Source: Lachnospiraceae bacterium (GTDB taxonomy: Bacteria; Bacillota_A; Clostridia; Lachnospirales; Lachnospiraceae). Taken from it: 64,000 nucleotides of DNA. How positions within the stretch are numbered: position 1 is the stretch's first letter; each line of letters starts with the position of its first letter. Location of the stretch: positions 1 to 64,000 of the forward strand of contig JAFUOI010000001.1 of NCBI GenBank assembly GCA_017482005.1. Reading direction: 5' to 3'. The notes beneath the pieces are model-generated. The model did not search any database. It saw nothing but the letters and a program-made list of their open reading frames with translations, and was not told where the DNA came from. The translations under genes and the position numbers were made by a program. Positions 33,298 to 42,645 of the stretch are shown one piece after another.

Positions 33298-34245
33298 GTG
33301 ACAGATACTGTTTTTATCAGTTACAGTTCGAAAGATACGCAAATCGTAAAAAAAATTACACAGGGGCTTAAAGATGCAGGAATCTCTTATTGGAAAGCAC
33401 CGGAAATGATTCCGGCAGGATCCAATTATGCAAGAGAAATTCCCCGTGCCATAGAGAAGTGTCAGGTGTTTTTACTTATGCTTTCCGAGTCTTCCCAAGA
33501 TTCTATTTGGGTAGAAAAAGAGATTGATTGTGCGATTAATTACAGAAAAACTATTGTGCCGCTGAATTTGACCGGAGTAGAGATGACGGAAATGTTCCGG
33601 TTTTATCTGAATAATGTCCAGACTATTCTCTATAACGAGAATGAAGAGGGGGCAATGATGCAGCTTTTGGAACGTCTGCAGGGTCTGGTTGCAACAAAAA
33701 CACAAAAAGAGGATACGCGCAGTGAGCAGGCTTACAATAAATCTTTCAGTGCGGCCACAGCAAGAATGGAGTTGCCGCAGGGGAGCGGAAGATCCGTTGT
33801 ACGGATGGGAGAAGAGTTGATATCTTCGTCAAAACTTGAGCGTCATAATGCTTTAAAAATTAATCAGGCACCTGTTTCGTGCAAACGGTGCGGAGGTGCT
33901 TTGAGACCGGTTTCAAGAGGAACCTATCAGTGCGTGGATTGCGGTTTTGAGGATTATGACAGTTATCAGAAGGTAAGAAATTATCTTAATAAAGAAGGTC
34001 CGCGCAGTGTGACGGAAATTATGCGTGCCACAGGGGTTTCGCGTAGTACCATAGAGTATTTTCTTAAGGATGAGAGGCTTGAAATTCCGATAGGATCCCC
34101 TATTTTGCTTGTATGTTCCGGGTGCGGTGCGGGAATCCGTACGGGTGAACTGTGTGAAAGATGCAAGAATAGAAATGTCATCATTCGAAAACGCAAACAC
34201 GATGATAACCAATATCGTTTTTTTGATCGGGATAATAGAAGATAA
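33298..34245 (+). CDS. TIR domain fused to zinc-ribbon/HTH module
   Basis: 315 aa with a GTG start at 33298 behind AGGAAGGAG, 17 bp after the kinase. Residues 1-125 are a TIR domain: FISYSSKD at the start and the WxxxE element with Glu75, the position of the NADase glutamate in bacterial and plant TIRs, so NAD cleavage is plausible. After a linker (about 130-195) comes CxxC-CxxC (CKRCGG, CVDCGF), an HTH (SVTEIMRATGVSRSTIEYFL) and a second zinc ribbon (CSGCGA, CERCKNR). The tail strongly recalls the YvyF/TIGR03826 flagellar-operon protein layout. Role unknown: immune effector or signal-responsive regulator. Confidence 0.85.
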   Translation: MTDTVFISYSSKDTQIVKKITQGLKDAGISYWKAPEMIPAGSNYAREIPRAIEKCQVFLLMLSESSQDSIWVEKEIDCAINYRKTIVPLNLTGVEMTEMFRFYLNNVQTILYNENEEGAMMQLLERLQGLVATKTQKEDTRSEQAYNKSFSAATARMELPQGSGRSVVRMGEELISSSKLERHNALKINQAPVSCKRCGGALRPVSRGTYQCVDCGFEDYDSYQKVRNYLNKEGPRSVTEIMRATGVSRSTIEYFLKDERLEIPIGSPILLVCSGCGAGIRTGELCERCKNRNVIIRKRKHDDNQYRFFDRDNRR

Positions 34246-34258
34246 GGTGTGAAAAACC

Positions 34259-35737
34259 ATGAAAAAAGATGTCTGGGTTTTGTGTAATTCAAGAGAGGAT
34301 ATGATAGAGGCACAGCGCCGTATTAATGAGGGCGGCGGATTGAAAGCTTTTTGTCTTTTACATTTGGATGCAGTTCGGAAGGCAGCGCAGAGAGCCCTTG
34401 AGACGAATACTATGCCATCGCTTTTGTTGGTGGATTACGAATCCGGATGCAGGGAAGAGTTTGAGTCTATCCGTTTTCTTTTGTCAAAACCGGCATTTGT
34501 CGGAATACCTCTTTTTTTTATGGCGTCCGTAAAAGAGAAAGAGATTGATGAAAAATGTTATGAATTGGGAGCGACTGTAGTTCTTCATAAACCGTTTTCA
34601 GGAGCTTCCATGCTCCGTATTGAGCGTGCGGCACTTCAGAATGAGATGACGCGAAATTATGAAAAAATCGTGCAGAGGCAGACGATGGAACTTGCTGCGG
34701 CCAAAGAGATTAAGAGGCTCAATGAGCAATTGTCTGTGCGAAACGAGTTGCTTCGTCAGATTCTCGGCAAATATTTTTCCGATGAAGTTGTCGACGTTAT
34801 ATTGGAAAGGCCGGAAGGGGCGGCGATTGGGGGAGAGAAGAGAATTGTTACAGTTATGATGGCGGATCTTCGAGGATTTACCGCGTTGTCAGAGCGGCTT
34901 TCTGCGGATGAAGTTATTGCCATCTTAAATCATTATCTGGAGAAGATGACGGAAGTCATTATGAAATACGGAGGGACCATTATTGAGTTTATCGGTGATG
35001 CGATACTGGCAGTTTTCGGTGCGCCGCTTGTTGCAGAGCATGCGGCAGATGATGCGGTTGCTGCTGCCATAGAGATGCAGAATTGTATGGAAAGCGTCAA
35101 CCGTTATAATACAGAAAACGGGTATCCGAAAATTGAGACGGGAATCGGTATTCATGCAGGTGAAACGTTTATCGGTAATATCGGTTCCGAAAAGTTTATG
35201 AGATATAATGTCATAGGACAGGTTGTGAATCTGTGCTCGCGTATCCAGACTTACAGCATCGGCGGACAGATTCTTGTTTCGGAACAGACGACAGAATATT
35301 TGACAGGGGAACTTTTGCTGAATAAAAAATTTGAAATTTCCATGAAGGGAGTCCATGAAACACTTATGGTATGTGATGTCCGGATGGTATCGGGTGTTCA
35401 CGAGGCACGACTTTCGGAAAGGTCGGAGGAAATTGTGCCGGAAGTACGGCTGCCAATCCCTGTTATGCTCTATCTTCTTCAGGGAAAAAGCGTTATTCGG
35501 GGAGCTGTTGAAGGTAATATTTTCGCTATTTCCGAGCACAAGGTACATGTTATCTGCAAGGAGGAATATATGCATGAATTTTCTCTTTATCAGGATACGG
35601 AAATTGTGCTGGGTCACGAAAATGCCTATGCCAAAATTTTAGGAATAGAGGGGAACAGACTGTATTTGTATTTTACATTTTTGTCGGAACATTTTTTGGA
35701 GACATGTGGTTATGCGGCAAAGGAAGGAAATGAATGA
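34259..35737 (+). CDS. Receiver-like class III nucleotide cyclase
   Basis: 492 aa. Residues 1-125 are a receiver-like domain with the acceptor-position Asp (LLLVDYES) and the Lys (LHKPF), but without the usual N-terminal acidic pair. A coiled coil (about 130-170) leads to the class III cyclase domain (about 185-365) with both metal Asp residues (Asp203 in MADLRGFTAL, Asp247 in IGDAILAVFGAP) and the Asn/Arg pair in VVNLCSR. The positions that usually select adenine carry Glu243 instead of Lys and Gln321 instead of Asp, so the product may not be cAMP. The C-terminal 90 residues look PilZ-like (beta-rich). The stop overlaps the next start. Confidence 0.85.
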   Translation: MKKDVWVLCNSREDMIEAQRRINEGGGLKAFCLLHLDAVRKAAQRALETNTMPSLLLVDYESGCREEFESIRFLLSKPAFVGIPLFFMASVKEKEIDEKCYELGATVVLHKPFSGASMLRIERAALQNEMTRNYEKIVQRQTMELAAAKEIKRLNEQLSVRNELLRQILGKYFSDEVVDVILERPEGAAIGGEKRIVTVMMADLRGFTALSERLSADEVIAILNHYLEKMTEVIMKYGGTIIEFIGDAILAVFGAPLVAEHAADDAVAAAIEMQNCMESVNRYNTENGYPKIETGIGIHAGETFIGNIGSEKFMRYNVIGQVVNLCSRIQTYSIGGQILVSEQTTEYLTGELLLNKKFEISMKGVHETLMVCDVRMVSGVHEARLSERSEEIVPEVRLPIPVMLYLLQGKSVIRGAVEGNIFAISEHKVHVICKEEYMHEFSLYQDTEIVLGHENAYAKILGIEGNRLYLYFTFLSEHFLETCGYAAKEGNE

Positions 35738-36690
35738 AGCATTTTAATGAAATTCAAATAAAATCTGCAGAGGGTCAAAAAGTATACCGTCATGAGACAG
35801 AGCCCCTGGTGCTTGTGCGGGAAAGTGATGAATACTGCGTTAAGGAGCAGGCGGAACAGATGCTTGAGGAAACGGAAGCGCAGGTGCTTTTGCTTGTCGG
35901 AAAGATTTCGGACCGTTTTCTTGTGCGTTGTCTTTGTAAAACAACGCAGACCAGGGCGCTTGAGCTGATTGATTTTGTATTCGGACAGTTTGGTTTGGCA
36001 AAAGGTACAGCTGAGTGGGCACAGGGGAGTGTGTCGGAGGTGCTGCTCTCCGTCTGTATGTCTGAGGCGGAAGTGTCTGATGCGACAGAGTATTTTATGA
36101 TCCGTGCAGATGAGTATTTTTCAGAGTGTGATGTAATCGAAGCATTGTCATTTGCAGAAAATAATCCGGGGTTTGTCCGTGAGATGAGAGAATATGAAAA
36201 AGCACCTGTTTCGTGGGCCTATGTCAAAACAACGGATATTGTTCCGGCCGGTGTAACACTTTCCATCCGTACGCTTGAAAATGATACAGGAGTACTTGTG
36301 GATGCGCAGGACGATATTTATGTGATGATCGGATGCCTCGGGGAAGTATATCAGATAGATCGGGAGAAGTTTGAACTTAGTTATGAAGCCGGAAGTGAGG
36401 AACTTGACATATTTACACAGATGCTTGATTTTATTCCGGCGGTAGAGCGTGTGGATAATCATGAGTATCTTCCGATCGATGAGATTGCACATCTGTGCTA
36501 TCCGAAACCGGGAGCAGGAATTTATGCGCAACAGTTAGAGAAAAGAACGAGAGTTTTTTCAAAGAACGGATCGGACTATTTTGTCGGAGAAAAAGGGGAT
36601 TATCTGGCAATCCGGAAGGATGATGTGCAGGATGTTTACGTTATCCGGGAAGAAGTGTTTGGACGCACCTATGTGGAAAAGGACGATTAG
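35734..36690 (+). CDS. Protein with C-terminal PGDYG-like domain
   Basis: 318 aa, acidic, soluble, translationally coupled to the cyclase gene (4-nt overlap). Residues 1-170 are helical and match nothing I know. The last about 55 residues (KNGSDYFVGEKGDYLAIRK, then DVYVIREEVFGRTY) resemble the PGDYG fold, in which a GDYL loop and a terminal EVF/TY segment are conserved. The middle has a similar strand-rich segment (AGVTLSIRTLEN). Conserved neighbours suggest an accessory role to the cyclase, but this is inference only. Confidence 0.6.
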   Translation: MKHFNEIQIKSAEGQKVYRHETEPLVLVRESDEYCVKEQAEQMLEETEAQVLLLVGKISDRFLVRCLCKTTQTRALELIDFVFGQFGLAKGTAEWAQGSVSEVLLSVCMSEAEVSDATEYFMIRADEYFSECDVIEALSFAENNPGFVREMREYEKAPVSWAYVKTTDIVPAGVTLSIRTLENDTGVLVDAQDDIYVMIGCLGEVYQIDREKFELSYEAGSEELDIFTQMLDFIPAVERVDNHEYLPIDEIAHLCYPKPGAGIYAQQLEKRTRVFSKNGSDYFVGEKGDYLAIRKDDVQDVYVIREEVFGRTYVEKDD

Positions 36691-36693
36691 TAT

Positions 36694-37464
36694 ATGAAAG
36701 AAGATACACGGGAGAAACTTTTTCTTTTGGCGGAACAGGATTATCGGAAATTTTCGGCCTCGTTGATTCCGGGAGAAGATAATATGCTTGGGGTAAGACT
36801 TCCGGAACTGAGGAAGATTGCGAAAAAGTTAGCTGAGAGCAACTGGGAAGAAGAATTGAATACAGAAGACAGTTATTTTGAGGAAACTATGCTCCGGGGA
36901 ATGGTGATCAGTTATGCAACACAGCATATGGAGCCGGAGAAGGCATTTGGTTATATCAGGGATTATATTCCTTTTGTGAGAAATTGGTCGCTTTGCGACA
37001 GCGTCTTTATGAAGATGGAGGTGTTAAAAAAAGACCGCGACTTGACATGGGAGTTTCTTCTGCCGTATCTGGAGAGCGGAAGAGAGTTTGAGGTTCGTGT
37101 GGCACTAGTTATCATGATGTCGCATCTTCTGCGCTGTAATCAGGATGGAAAGAAAATAAGCCGTGTACGAAATATCACAATGGAAGATCTTGAAAAGGAG
37201 CATGAGGAAAGAGAGAGAGCCGGCAAATACATATTCTTAATTCTGGAAAAGATAAACAGATCTTTCGACGAGGGATATTACGCACATATGGCAGCAGCGT
37301 GGCTGGTGGCAGAGTGCTTTTGCTGTTACCCGGCGCTTACAAACAATTTTTTGAGAACATGTATGCTGGATGATGCTACATACAATAAAGCATTACAAAA
37401 GATTACGGAATCAAAAATTCCGGAGAATGAGGTAAAAGATTATATTCGCGGATTAAAGAAATAA
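36694..37464 (+). CDS. AlkD-like DNA alkylation repair protein
   Basis: 256 aa, all-helical HEAT-like repeats as in AlkD DNA glycosylases, which remove positively charged alkylated purines without base flipping. The hallmark NWSLCDS (Trp and Asp of the active cleft) is at about residue 97, and ESGREFEVRVALVIMM follows. It is 3 bp after the PGDYG-like gene, so probably in the same transcript. Confidence 0.88.
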   Translation: MKEDTREKLFLLAEQDYRKFSASLIPGEDNMLGVRLPELRKIAKKLAESNWEEELNTEDSYFEETMLRGMVISYATQHMEPEKAFGYIRDYIPFVRNWSLCDSVFMKMEVLKKDRDLTWEFLLPYLESGREFEVRVALVIMMSHLLRCNQDGKKISRVRNITMEDLEKEHEERERAGKYIFLILEKINRSFDEGYYAHMAAAWLVAECFCCYPALTNNFLRTCMLDDATYNKALQKITESKIPENEVKDYIRGLKK

Positions 37465-37482
37465 AACAGAAAGGAGTCAGCG

Positions 37483-38127
37483 ATGGCAATATATCTGATT
37501 GATTATGAAAACACCGGGGTAAAAGGACTTTACGGGATAGAAATGCTTCGGGAGGATGATTTGATTGTTGTGTTTTACGGACCGAAAACAGGAGCGGTTC
37601 CCTTTGACGATCATGTAAGAATCTCTTCCTCTGTATCCCATGTGGAATATATAAAGACAAGTAAGACGGCAAAAAATTATCTTGATTTTCAGCTTACAAC
37701 TTACATGGGATATCTGGTGGCTCACACGGGAATCAAGGAATACTATATTATCAGCAAGGACAGCGGTTATGACAGTGTGGTTGATTTTTGGAAAGCGAGA
37801 GGAATGCATATTGTCCGCAGAGAGAATATCAGCCTTGAAAAACCGGCGAAGCAGTCGGTGAGAAAAACTGCAAAGCAGGTAAAGGCAGAAATCGATAATG
37901 AGAATGAAACAATCAAGAGTGTTCCGGAGAGCATTCGGAAGAAAATCAGACACACCCTGAAAGCGGAAAATCTCCAGGGCGGAGCCTACAAAAAGATATA
38001 CGCCTGTATGCTGCAGGCGACGGATAAGCAGACGCTCAACACTGCACTTGTGAGAGTGTTTACCCAGGAGGACGGAAACCGCTACTATAAACAGATTGTA
38101 CCTATATTTACGGAATGGGAGAGATAA
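37483..38127 (+). CDS. PIN/NYN-like nuclease-domain protein
   Basis: 214 aa. Residues 1-125 have the PIN-like fold with conserved acids: YLIDYENTG at the N-terminus, DFQLTTYMG in the middle and IISKDSGYDSVVDFW, the arrangement seen in NYN/LabA-like RNases. The C-terminal 80 residues are basic and helical and may bind nucleic acid. Strong ribosome site AAAGGAG. One base separates its stop from the next ATG. Probably an RNase; target unknown. Confidence 0.75.
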   Translation: MAIYLIDYENTGVKGLYGIEMLREDDLIVVFYGPKTGAVPFDDHVRISSSVSHVEYIKTSKTAKNYLDFQLTTYMGYLVAHTGIKEYYIISKDSGYDSVVDFWKARGMHIVRRENISLEKPAKQSVRKTAKQVKAEIDNENETIKSVPESIRKKIRHTLKAENLQGGAYKKIYACMLQATDKQTLNTALVRVFTQEDGNRYYKQIVPIFTEWER

Positions 38128-38128
38128 T

Positions 38129-39142
38129 ATGAAAAAATATAGAGTTTTAATAATGGCAATCGTTTTTGCATTGTCTGCAATGCTTATGGAGGAGACGTCC
38201 TTTGCGGCAGAACCTTATGAAAAAATTGCAAACACACAGGAGTGGGAGATATTAAAGATTGTAAATAAGGAAAGATTGAAAGACGGAAAGAAACCCCTCA
38301 GTATTTTTTCTTCTCTTCAGAAGGCTTCGGGAATACGTGCAAAGGAGCTGATAGAGTATTATTCACACACACGGCCGGATGGAACGGAATGTTTTACGGC
38401 GATGGATGATTGTGATGTGAATTACAGCTGGGGAGGCGAAAATATTGCGGCAGGTTTCCAGACACCGGCAACTGTGATGGATGCATGGATGAACAGCCCG
38501 GGGCATAGAGAGAATATCCTTAGCAGCAATTATACACATATCGGTGTCGGATACGCAGAAGGTGGTTATTACGGAAAAAACTGGGCCCAGATGTTTGTCG
38601 GGAAATGCAATATTAAATCGGTTGCACTCAATGATGTGGGAACGCCGAACTATGCAGTCGGAACGACAATAGACAAGATGAACCGTTATCTGATCATACG
38701 GTGTGACTGCCACGGCACTTCCTATGCACCTGTGATAAGTAAAATGTGTAAGGGATATAAGTCAAATAAAAAGGGCTATCAGACGATTACGGTCAACTAT
38801 TGCGGAAAAAAAGTAAAAATGCAGGTTACGGTTGGAAAATCGTCTGCATACAAGCCGCCGGCACAGGTGAAAAGTCTCAGGTCAACGGCAAAGACAAAAA
38901 CATCTGTCAGCCTGAAATGGAACAAGAGGTCCGGAAAAGGATATGAACTGTGGATGGCAACAAGCAAAAACGGAACATACAAGCAGGTGAAAAATCTGAC
39001 CTCATCAAAGAAAACAAGTTATAAGGTAAAAAATCTGAAATCCGGAAAGAAATATTATTTCAAAGTACGTGCATACAAAAAGTCCGGAAATAAGAAAATC
39101 TACGGACCGTTCAGTAAAGCTGTGGTTGTAAAAACAAAATAA
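38129..39142 (+). CDS. Secreted CAP-domain protein with fibronectin-III-like tail
   Basis: 337 aa from ATG 38129. Signal peptide of about 26 residues ends at FAAEP. The CAP/SCP domain (about 35-165) shows HTRPDG, GGENIAAGF, MNSPGHRENIL and YGKNWAQMFVG, with the two His of the CAP cavity. A linker and a fibronectin-III-like domain (about 250-337) follow, rich in Lys and ending in FSKAVVVKTK. Extracellular; CAP proteins in Firmicutes are thought to act at the cell wall or spore surface. Confidence 0.85.
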   Translation: MKKYRVLIMAIVFALSAMLMEETSFAAEPYEKIANTQEWEILKIVNKERLKDGKKPLSIFSSLQKASGIRAKELIEYYSHTRPDGTECFTAMDDCDVNYSWGGENIAAGFQTPATVMDAWMNSPGHRENILSSNYTHIGVGYAEGGYYGKNWAQMFVGKCNIKSVALNDVGTPNYAVGTTIDKMNRYLIIRCDCHGTSYAPVISKMCKGYKSNKKGYQTITVNYCGKKVKMQVTVGKSSAYKPPAQVKSLRSTAKTKTSVSLKWNKRSGKGYELWMATSKNGTYKQVKNLTSSKKTSYKVKNLKSGKKYYFKVRAYKKSGNKKIYGPFSKAVVVKTK

Positions 39143-39154
39143 ATGAGCTATAAT
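39126..39154 (+). promoter_or_regulatory. Promoter of the asnS-asnA operon
   Basis: TTGTAA, 17 bp, TATAAT. It overlaps the end of the preceding gene. No T-box antiterminator elements are seen between it and asnS. Confidence 0.55.
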
Positions 39155-39206
39155 CAGTTTTGGTTTGTTTGGATATAGTAAAGATACAGAAAAAGGAGTA
39201 ACATCA

Positions 39207-40598
39207 ATGGATTTAGTAAATATCAGAGATTTGTATCGTAAAGAAGAAGAGTTTTTAAATAAGGAAGTAAGTATCGGAGGATGGCTCCGCAGTAAGCGAG
39301 ACAGCAAGACATTCGGATTTCTTGTAATCAATGACGGAACATTTTTTGAGCCGATTCAGGTAGTGTATTCCGATGCCCTTGCTAATTTCAGTGAGATAAA
39401 TAAACTAAATGTCGGCGCAGCAATCATTGTTAAAGGTGTAGTAACACCGACGCCGGAAGCAAAACAGAGATTTGAGATTCAGGCGAATGAAGTTATGATT
39501 GAAGGTGCTTCTACACCGGATTATCCGCTTCAGAAAAAGAGACATACCTTTGAGTATCTGAGAACGATTTCCCATCTGAGACCGAGAACAAATACGTTTG
39601 AGGCGGTATTCCGTGTGCGTTCCCTTGCAGCTTATGCAATTCACAAATTTTTCCAGGAGAGAGATTTTGTGTATGTGCACACACCGATTATCACAGGAAG
39701 TGACTGTGAAGGTGCAGGCGAGATGTTCCAGGTGACGACCATGAATTTAAATGACCTTCCGCGCAAAGAGGACGGAAGTGTTGACTTCTCTCAGGATTTC
39801 TTCGGAAAATCAACCAATCTTACCGTAAGCGGACAGCTTAATGGTGAAACATATGCTATGGCATTTAAGAATATTTATACATTCGGACCGACGTTCCGTG
39901 CAGAGAATTCCAACACAACGAGACATGCAGCGGAGTTTTGGATGATTGAGCCGGAGATTGCATTTGCGGATTTAAAGGATGACATGATTCTGGCAGAGAG
40001 CATGATCAAATACATTATCCGCTATGTGCTCGAAAATGCGCCGGAAGAGATGAATTTCTTCAATCAGTTTGTGGATAAGGGGTTGATTGAAAGATTGACA
40101 CATGTCATGAACTCAGATTTCGGTCATGTGACATACACTGACGCCATAAAGATATTAGAGAAGCACAATGAAGAATTTGAGTATAAAGTTTCATGGGGAT
40201 GCGATCTTCAGACTGAGCATGAGCGTTATCTGACAGAAAAAGAATTCGGAAGACCGGTATTTGTAACGGATTATCCGAAGGAAATCAAGGCATTCTACAT
40301 GAAGCTGAACGAAGACGGAAAGACAGTGGCAGCGATGGACTGTCTGGTTCCGGGTATCGGAGAGATTATCGGAGGAAGTCAGCGTGAGGATGATTACGAC
40401 AAGCTTCTGGAACGTATGAAAGAGCTTGATTTGAATCCGAAGGACTATGATTTCTATCTTGATCTTCGTAAATACGGTACGGCAAGACATGCAGGTTTCG
40501 GTCTGGGATTCGAAAGATGTGTAATGTACCTGACAGGTATGGGCAACATTCGTGACGTTCTTCCATTCCCGAGAACCGTAAATAACTGTGAATTGTAA
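39207..40598 (+). CDS. asnS: Asparaginyl-tRNA synthetase
   Basis: Class IIb aminoacyl-tRNA synthetase that loads Asn on tRNA-Asn. 463 aa from ATG 39207 (AAAGGAG). An OB-fold anticodon-binding domain (about 18-105) is followed by the catalytic core: motif 2 [20 protein letters not shown] and motif 3 [15 protein letters not shown]. It lies directly before asnA, so asparagine supply and charging are probably coexpressed. Confidence 0.96.
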   Translation: MDLVNIRDLYRKEEEFLNKEVSIGGWLRSKRDSKTFGFLVINDGTFFEPIQVVYSDALANFSEINKLNVGAAIIVKGVVTPTPEAKQRFEIQANEVMIEGASTPDYPLQKKRHTFEYLRTISHLRPRTNTFEAVFRVRSLAAYAIHKFFQERDFVYVHTPIITGSDCEGAGEMFQVTTMNLNDLPRKEDGSVDFSQDFFGKSTNLTVSGQLNGETYAMAFKNIYTFGPTFRAENSNTTRHAAEFWMIEPEIAFADLKDDMILAESMIKYIIRYVLENAPEEMNFFNQFVDKGLIERLTHVMNSDFGHVTYTDAIKILEKHNEEFEYKVSWGCDLQTEHERYLTEKEFGRPVFVTDYPKEIKAFYMKLNEDGKTVAAMDCLVPGIGEIIGGSQREDDYDKLLERMKELDLNPKDYDFYLDLRKYGTARHAGFGLGFERCVMYLTGMGNIRDVLPFPRTVNNCEL

Positions 40599-40654
40599 TT
40601 TGCCTGCCCACCGAAATAACAACTGCGCGTCTGCGCAAAGCAGGAGGAGTAAAC

Positions 40655-41665
40655 ATGAGCCAGATCGTAATACCGGAGGGGTATAAACCTTTCCTCAATA
40701 TTAAGGAGACAGAAAAAGCGATCAAAAAAGTAAAAGACTTTTTCCAGAGAGAGCTTATTACACAGTTGAATCTCAGCCGTGTTTCAGCACCTCTGTTTGT
40801 CGGAGCAAATTCAGGTTTAAATGACAACTTAAACGGTGTGGAACGCCCGGTAAGATTTGATATAAAAGAGCAGAACGGCGAAGAAGTTGAGATTGTTCAT
40901 TCTCTTGCAAAATGGAAAAGATTGGCGTTGCGCAACTATGGTTTTGAGGTTGGTGAAGGTATTTATACGGATATGAATGCAATCCGGAGAGATGAAGATA
41001 CCGACAATATTCATTCCATCTATGTAGACCAGTGGGATTGGGAAAAAGTAATCCGCAAGGAAGACCGTAATGAAGAGACACTGCGTGATACAGTAAAATC
41101 CGTGTATGAAGCCCTTCGGGTAACAGAGAAATATATGGCGAACACATACCAGTATGTCGAATGTTTCCTGCCGGAAGAGATTACATTTGTAACGACACAG
41201 GAACTGGAAGATCGTTATCCTGAGCTTACTGCCAAGGAAAGAGAAACTGAGGCGGCAAAAGAGTACGGTGCTGTATTTATCATGCAGATTGGAGATAAAC
41301 TTGCTTCCGGGAAACCACATGACGGCAGAGCGCCGGATTATGATGATTGGAAGCTGAACGGAGACATTATCGTTTACTATCCGGTTCTTGATATTGCACT
41401 TGAACTTTCTTCCATGGGTATCCGCGTGGATGAGGAATCGCTTATGGAGCAGCTTGAAAAATCCGGATGTACGGACAGGGCAAATCTCCCGTTCCAGAAG
41501 GCGCTTCTTAATCATGAACTTCCGTATACTATCGGCGGTGGTATCGGTCAGTCACGTATTTGTATGCTGTTTCTGAGAAAAGCACATCTCGGAGAGGTGC
41601 AGGCTTCCGTTTGGCCGGAAAAAGATATTCAGTATGCAAAAGAGCATGGCGTGGAATTTCTATAA
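40655..41665 (+). CDS. asnA: Ammonia-dependent asparagine synthetase AsnA
   Basis: Aspartate-ammonia ligase, 336 aa. It is a class II synthetase-like fold, related to AspRS/AsnRS catalytic domains. Motifs: [33 protein letters not shown], the D/E-rich [11 protein letters not shown] and the C-terminal [11 protein letters not shown] motif 3. Converts Asp, NH3 and ATP to Asn and AMP. It follows asnS by 56 bp, with ribosome site GGAGGAG. Confidence 0.96.
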   Translation: MSQIVIPEGYKPFLNIKETEKAIKKVKDFFQRELITQLNLSRVSAPLFVGANSGLNDNLNGVERPVRFDIKEQNGEEVEIVHSLAKWKRLALRNYGFEVGEGIYTDMNAIRRDEDTDNIHSIYVDQWDWEKVIRKEDRNEETLRDTVKSVYEALRVTEKYMANTYQYVECFLPEEITFVTTQELEDRYPELTAKERETEAAKEYGAVFIMQIGDKLASGKPHDGRAPDYDDWKLNGDIIVYYPVLDIALELSSMGIRVDEESLMEQLEKSGCTDRANLPFQKALLNHELPYTIGGGIGQSRICMLFLRKAHLGEVQASVWPEKDIQYAKEHGVEFL

Positions 41666-41709
41666 GCAGTTATGATAAAAAGATTGAACATGTAAAGCAG
41701 GTGATAAAG

Positions 41710-42609
41710 ATGCAGAAAACATTTCGAAAAAGAAAAGTAAGGCCTCTTGTCTGCCTGCTTTTCTTATTGATAATCGTCTTCTTTTGTTATTTTGAAAATA
41801 ATGTGATTACCGTATCGGAATTTATTGTTTCGGATAAAAAAATTCCGCAGAGTTTTGACGGTGTTGTCATTGCACATGTTTCCGATCTCCATAATAAGAT
41901 GTTCGGTGATAATCAGAGCAGACTTGTAGGAAAAATAAAAGAATGGAATCCCGATTTGATTGTTATTACAGGAGATTTGATTGACAGTAATCGTCCCGAT
42001 GTGGAAAAAGGGCTTGCTCTGGTTAGAGAGGCGGTTAAAATCGCACCGGTATATTTTGTGACGGGGAATCATGACAACTGGCTTTCGGATACGGATACCT
42101 TTGAATTGTTCCGGGGATTGGAAGATAGTGGCGCAGTTGTTTTGAAAGATGAAAAGAGAAAATTGGTATTCGGCAAAAACGAAGAATATATTACCCTGAT
42201 TGGACTGGATGATGATACTCTTTGCGCCAAAAGCGATTTGAGAAAGGCTCTTGACTCGCTTATCAGAAGTGACATGCAGTCTGCGGATCAACATGCAGAC
42301 AAAATATCGGAGGAGGTGCAACGGCCTTTTGTAATTATGCTTGCCCATCAGCCCCAATTATTGCCTGTGTATTCGGAGTATGACATTGATCTTGTTTTGA
42401 GCGGTCATGCACACGGCGGCCAGTTCAGGATTCCTTTTATCGGAGGGTTTGTAGCGCCGGATCAGGGATTTCTGCCGAAATATACAAAGGGAATGTATGA
42501 GGAGAATAATACGAAGATGATTGTAAGTGCAGGTCTCGGTAACAGTGTTGTACCGCAGCGCTTGCTAAATCGCCCCGAACTTGTTAAAATAACACTCAAA
42601 TGTAAATAG
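41710..42609 (+). CDS. Membrane-anchored metallophosphoesterase (YkuE-like)
   Basis: About 299 aa from ATG 41710; a GTG at 41701 is an alternative and the ribosome site is weak. One N-terminal membrane segment (about 14-32) anchors a calcineurin-type phosphatase outside the membrane. Metal motifs are complete: HVSDLHN, GDLIDS, GNHDN, AHQPQ and SGHAHGGQ. YkuE-like enzymes act on membrane lipids or wall precursors. It follows asnA closely, perhaps by read-through. Confidence 0.87.
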   Translation: MQKTFRKRKVRPLVCLLFLLIIVFFCYFENNVITVSEFIVSDKKIPQSFDGVVIAHVSDLHNKMFGDNQSRLVGKIKEWNPDLIVITGDLIDSNRPDVEKGLALVREAVKIAPVYFVTGNHDNWLSDTDTFELFRGLEDSGAVVLKDEKRKLVFGKNEEYITLIGLDDDTLCAKSDLRKALDSLIRSDMQSADQHADKISEEVQRPFVIMLAHQPQLLPVYSEYDIDLVLSGHAHGGQFRIPFIGGFVAPDQGFLPKYTKGMYEENNTKMIVSAGLGNSVVPQRLLNRPELVKITLKCK

Positions 42610-42645
42610 ATTTTGCAGACCACAAAATGAAAAAGGATGATGCGT

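Noticed and set aside
33298..35737. Canonical Pycsar defence pair
   Set aside because: The TIR protein lacks a cyclic-nucleotide-binding domain and the cyclase carries extra receiver and C-terminal domains, so only a loose analogy is kept as a finding.
39143..39206. T-box leader before asnS
   Set aside because: The gap is only about 60 bp and the T-box consensus is not present.
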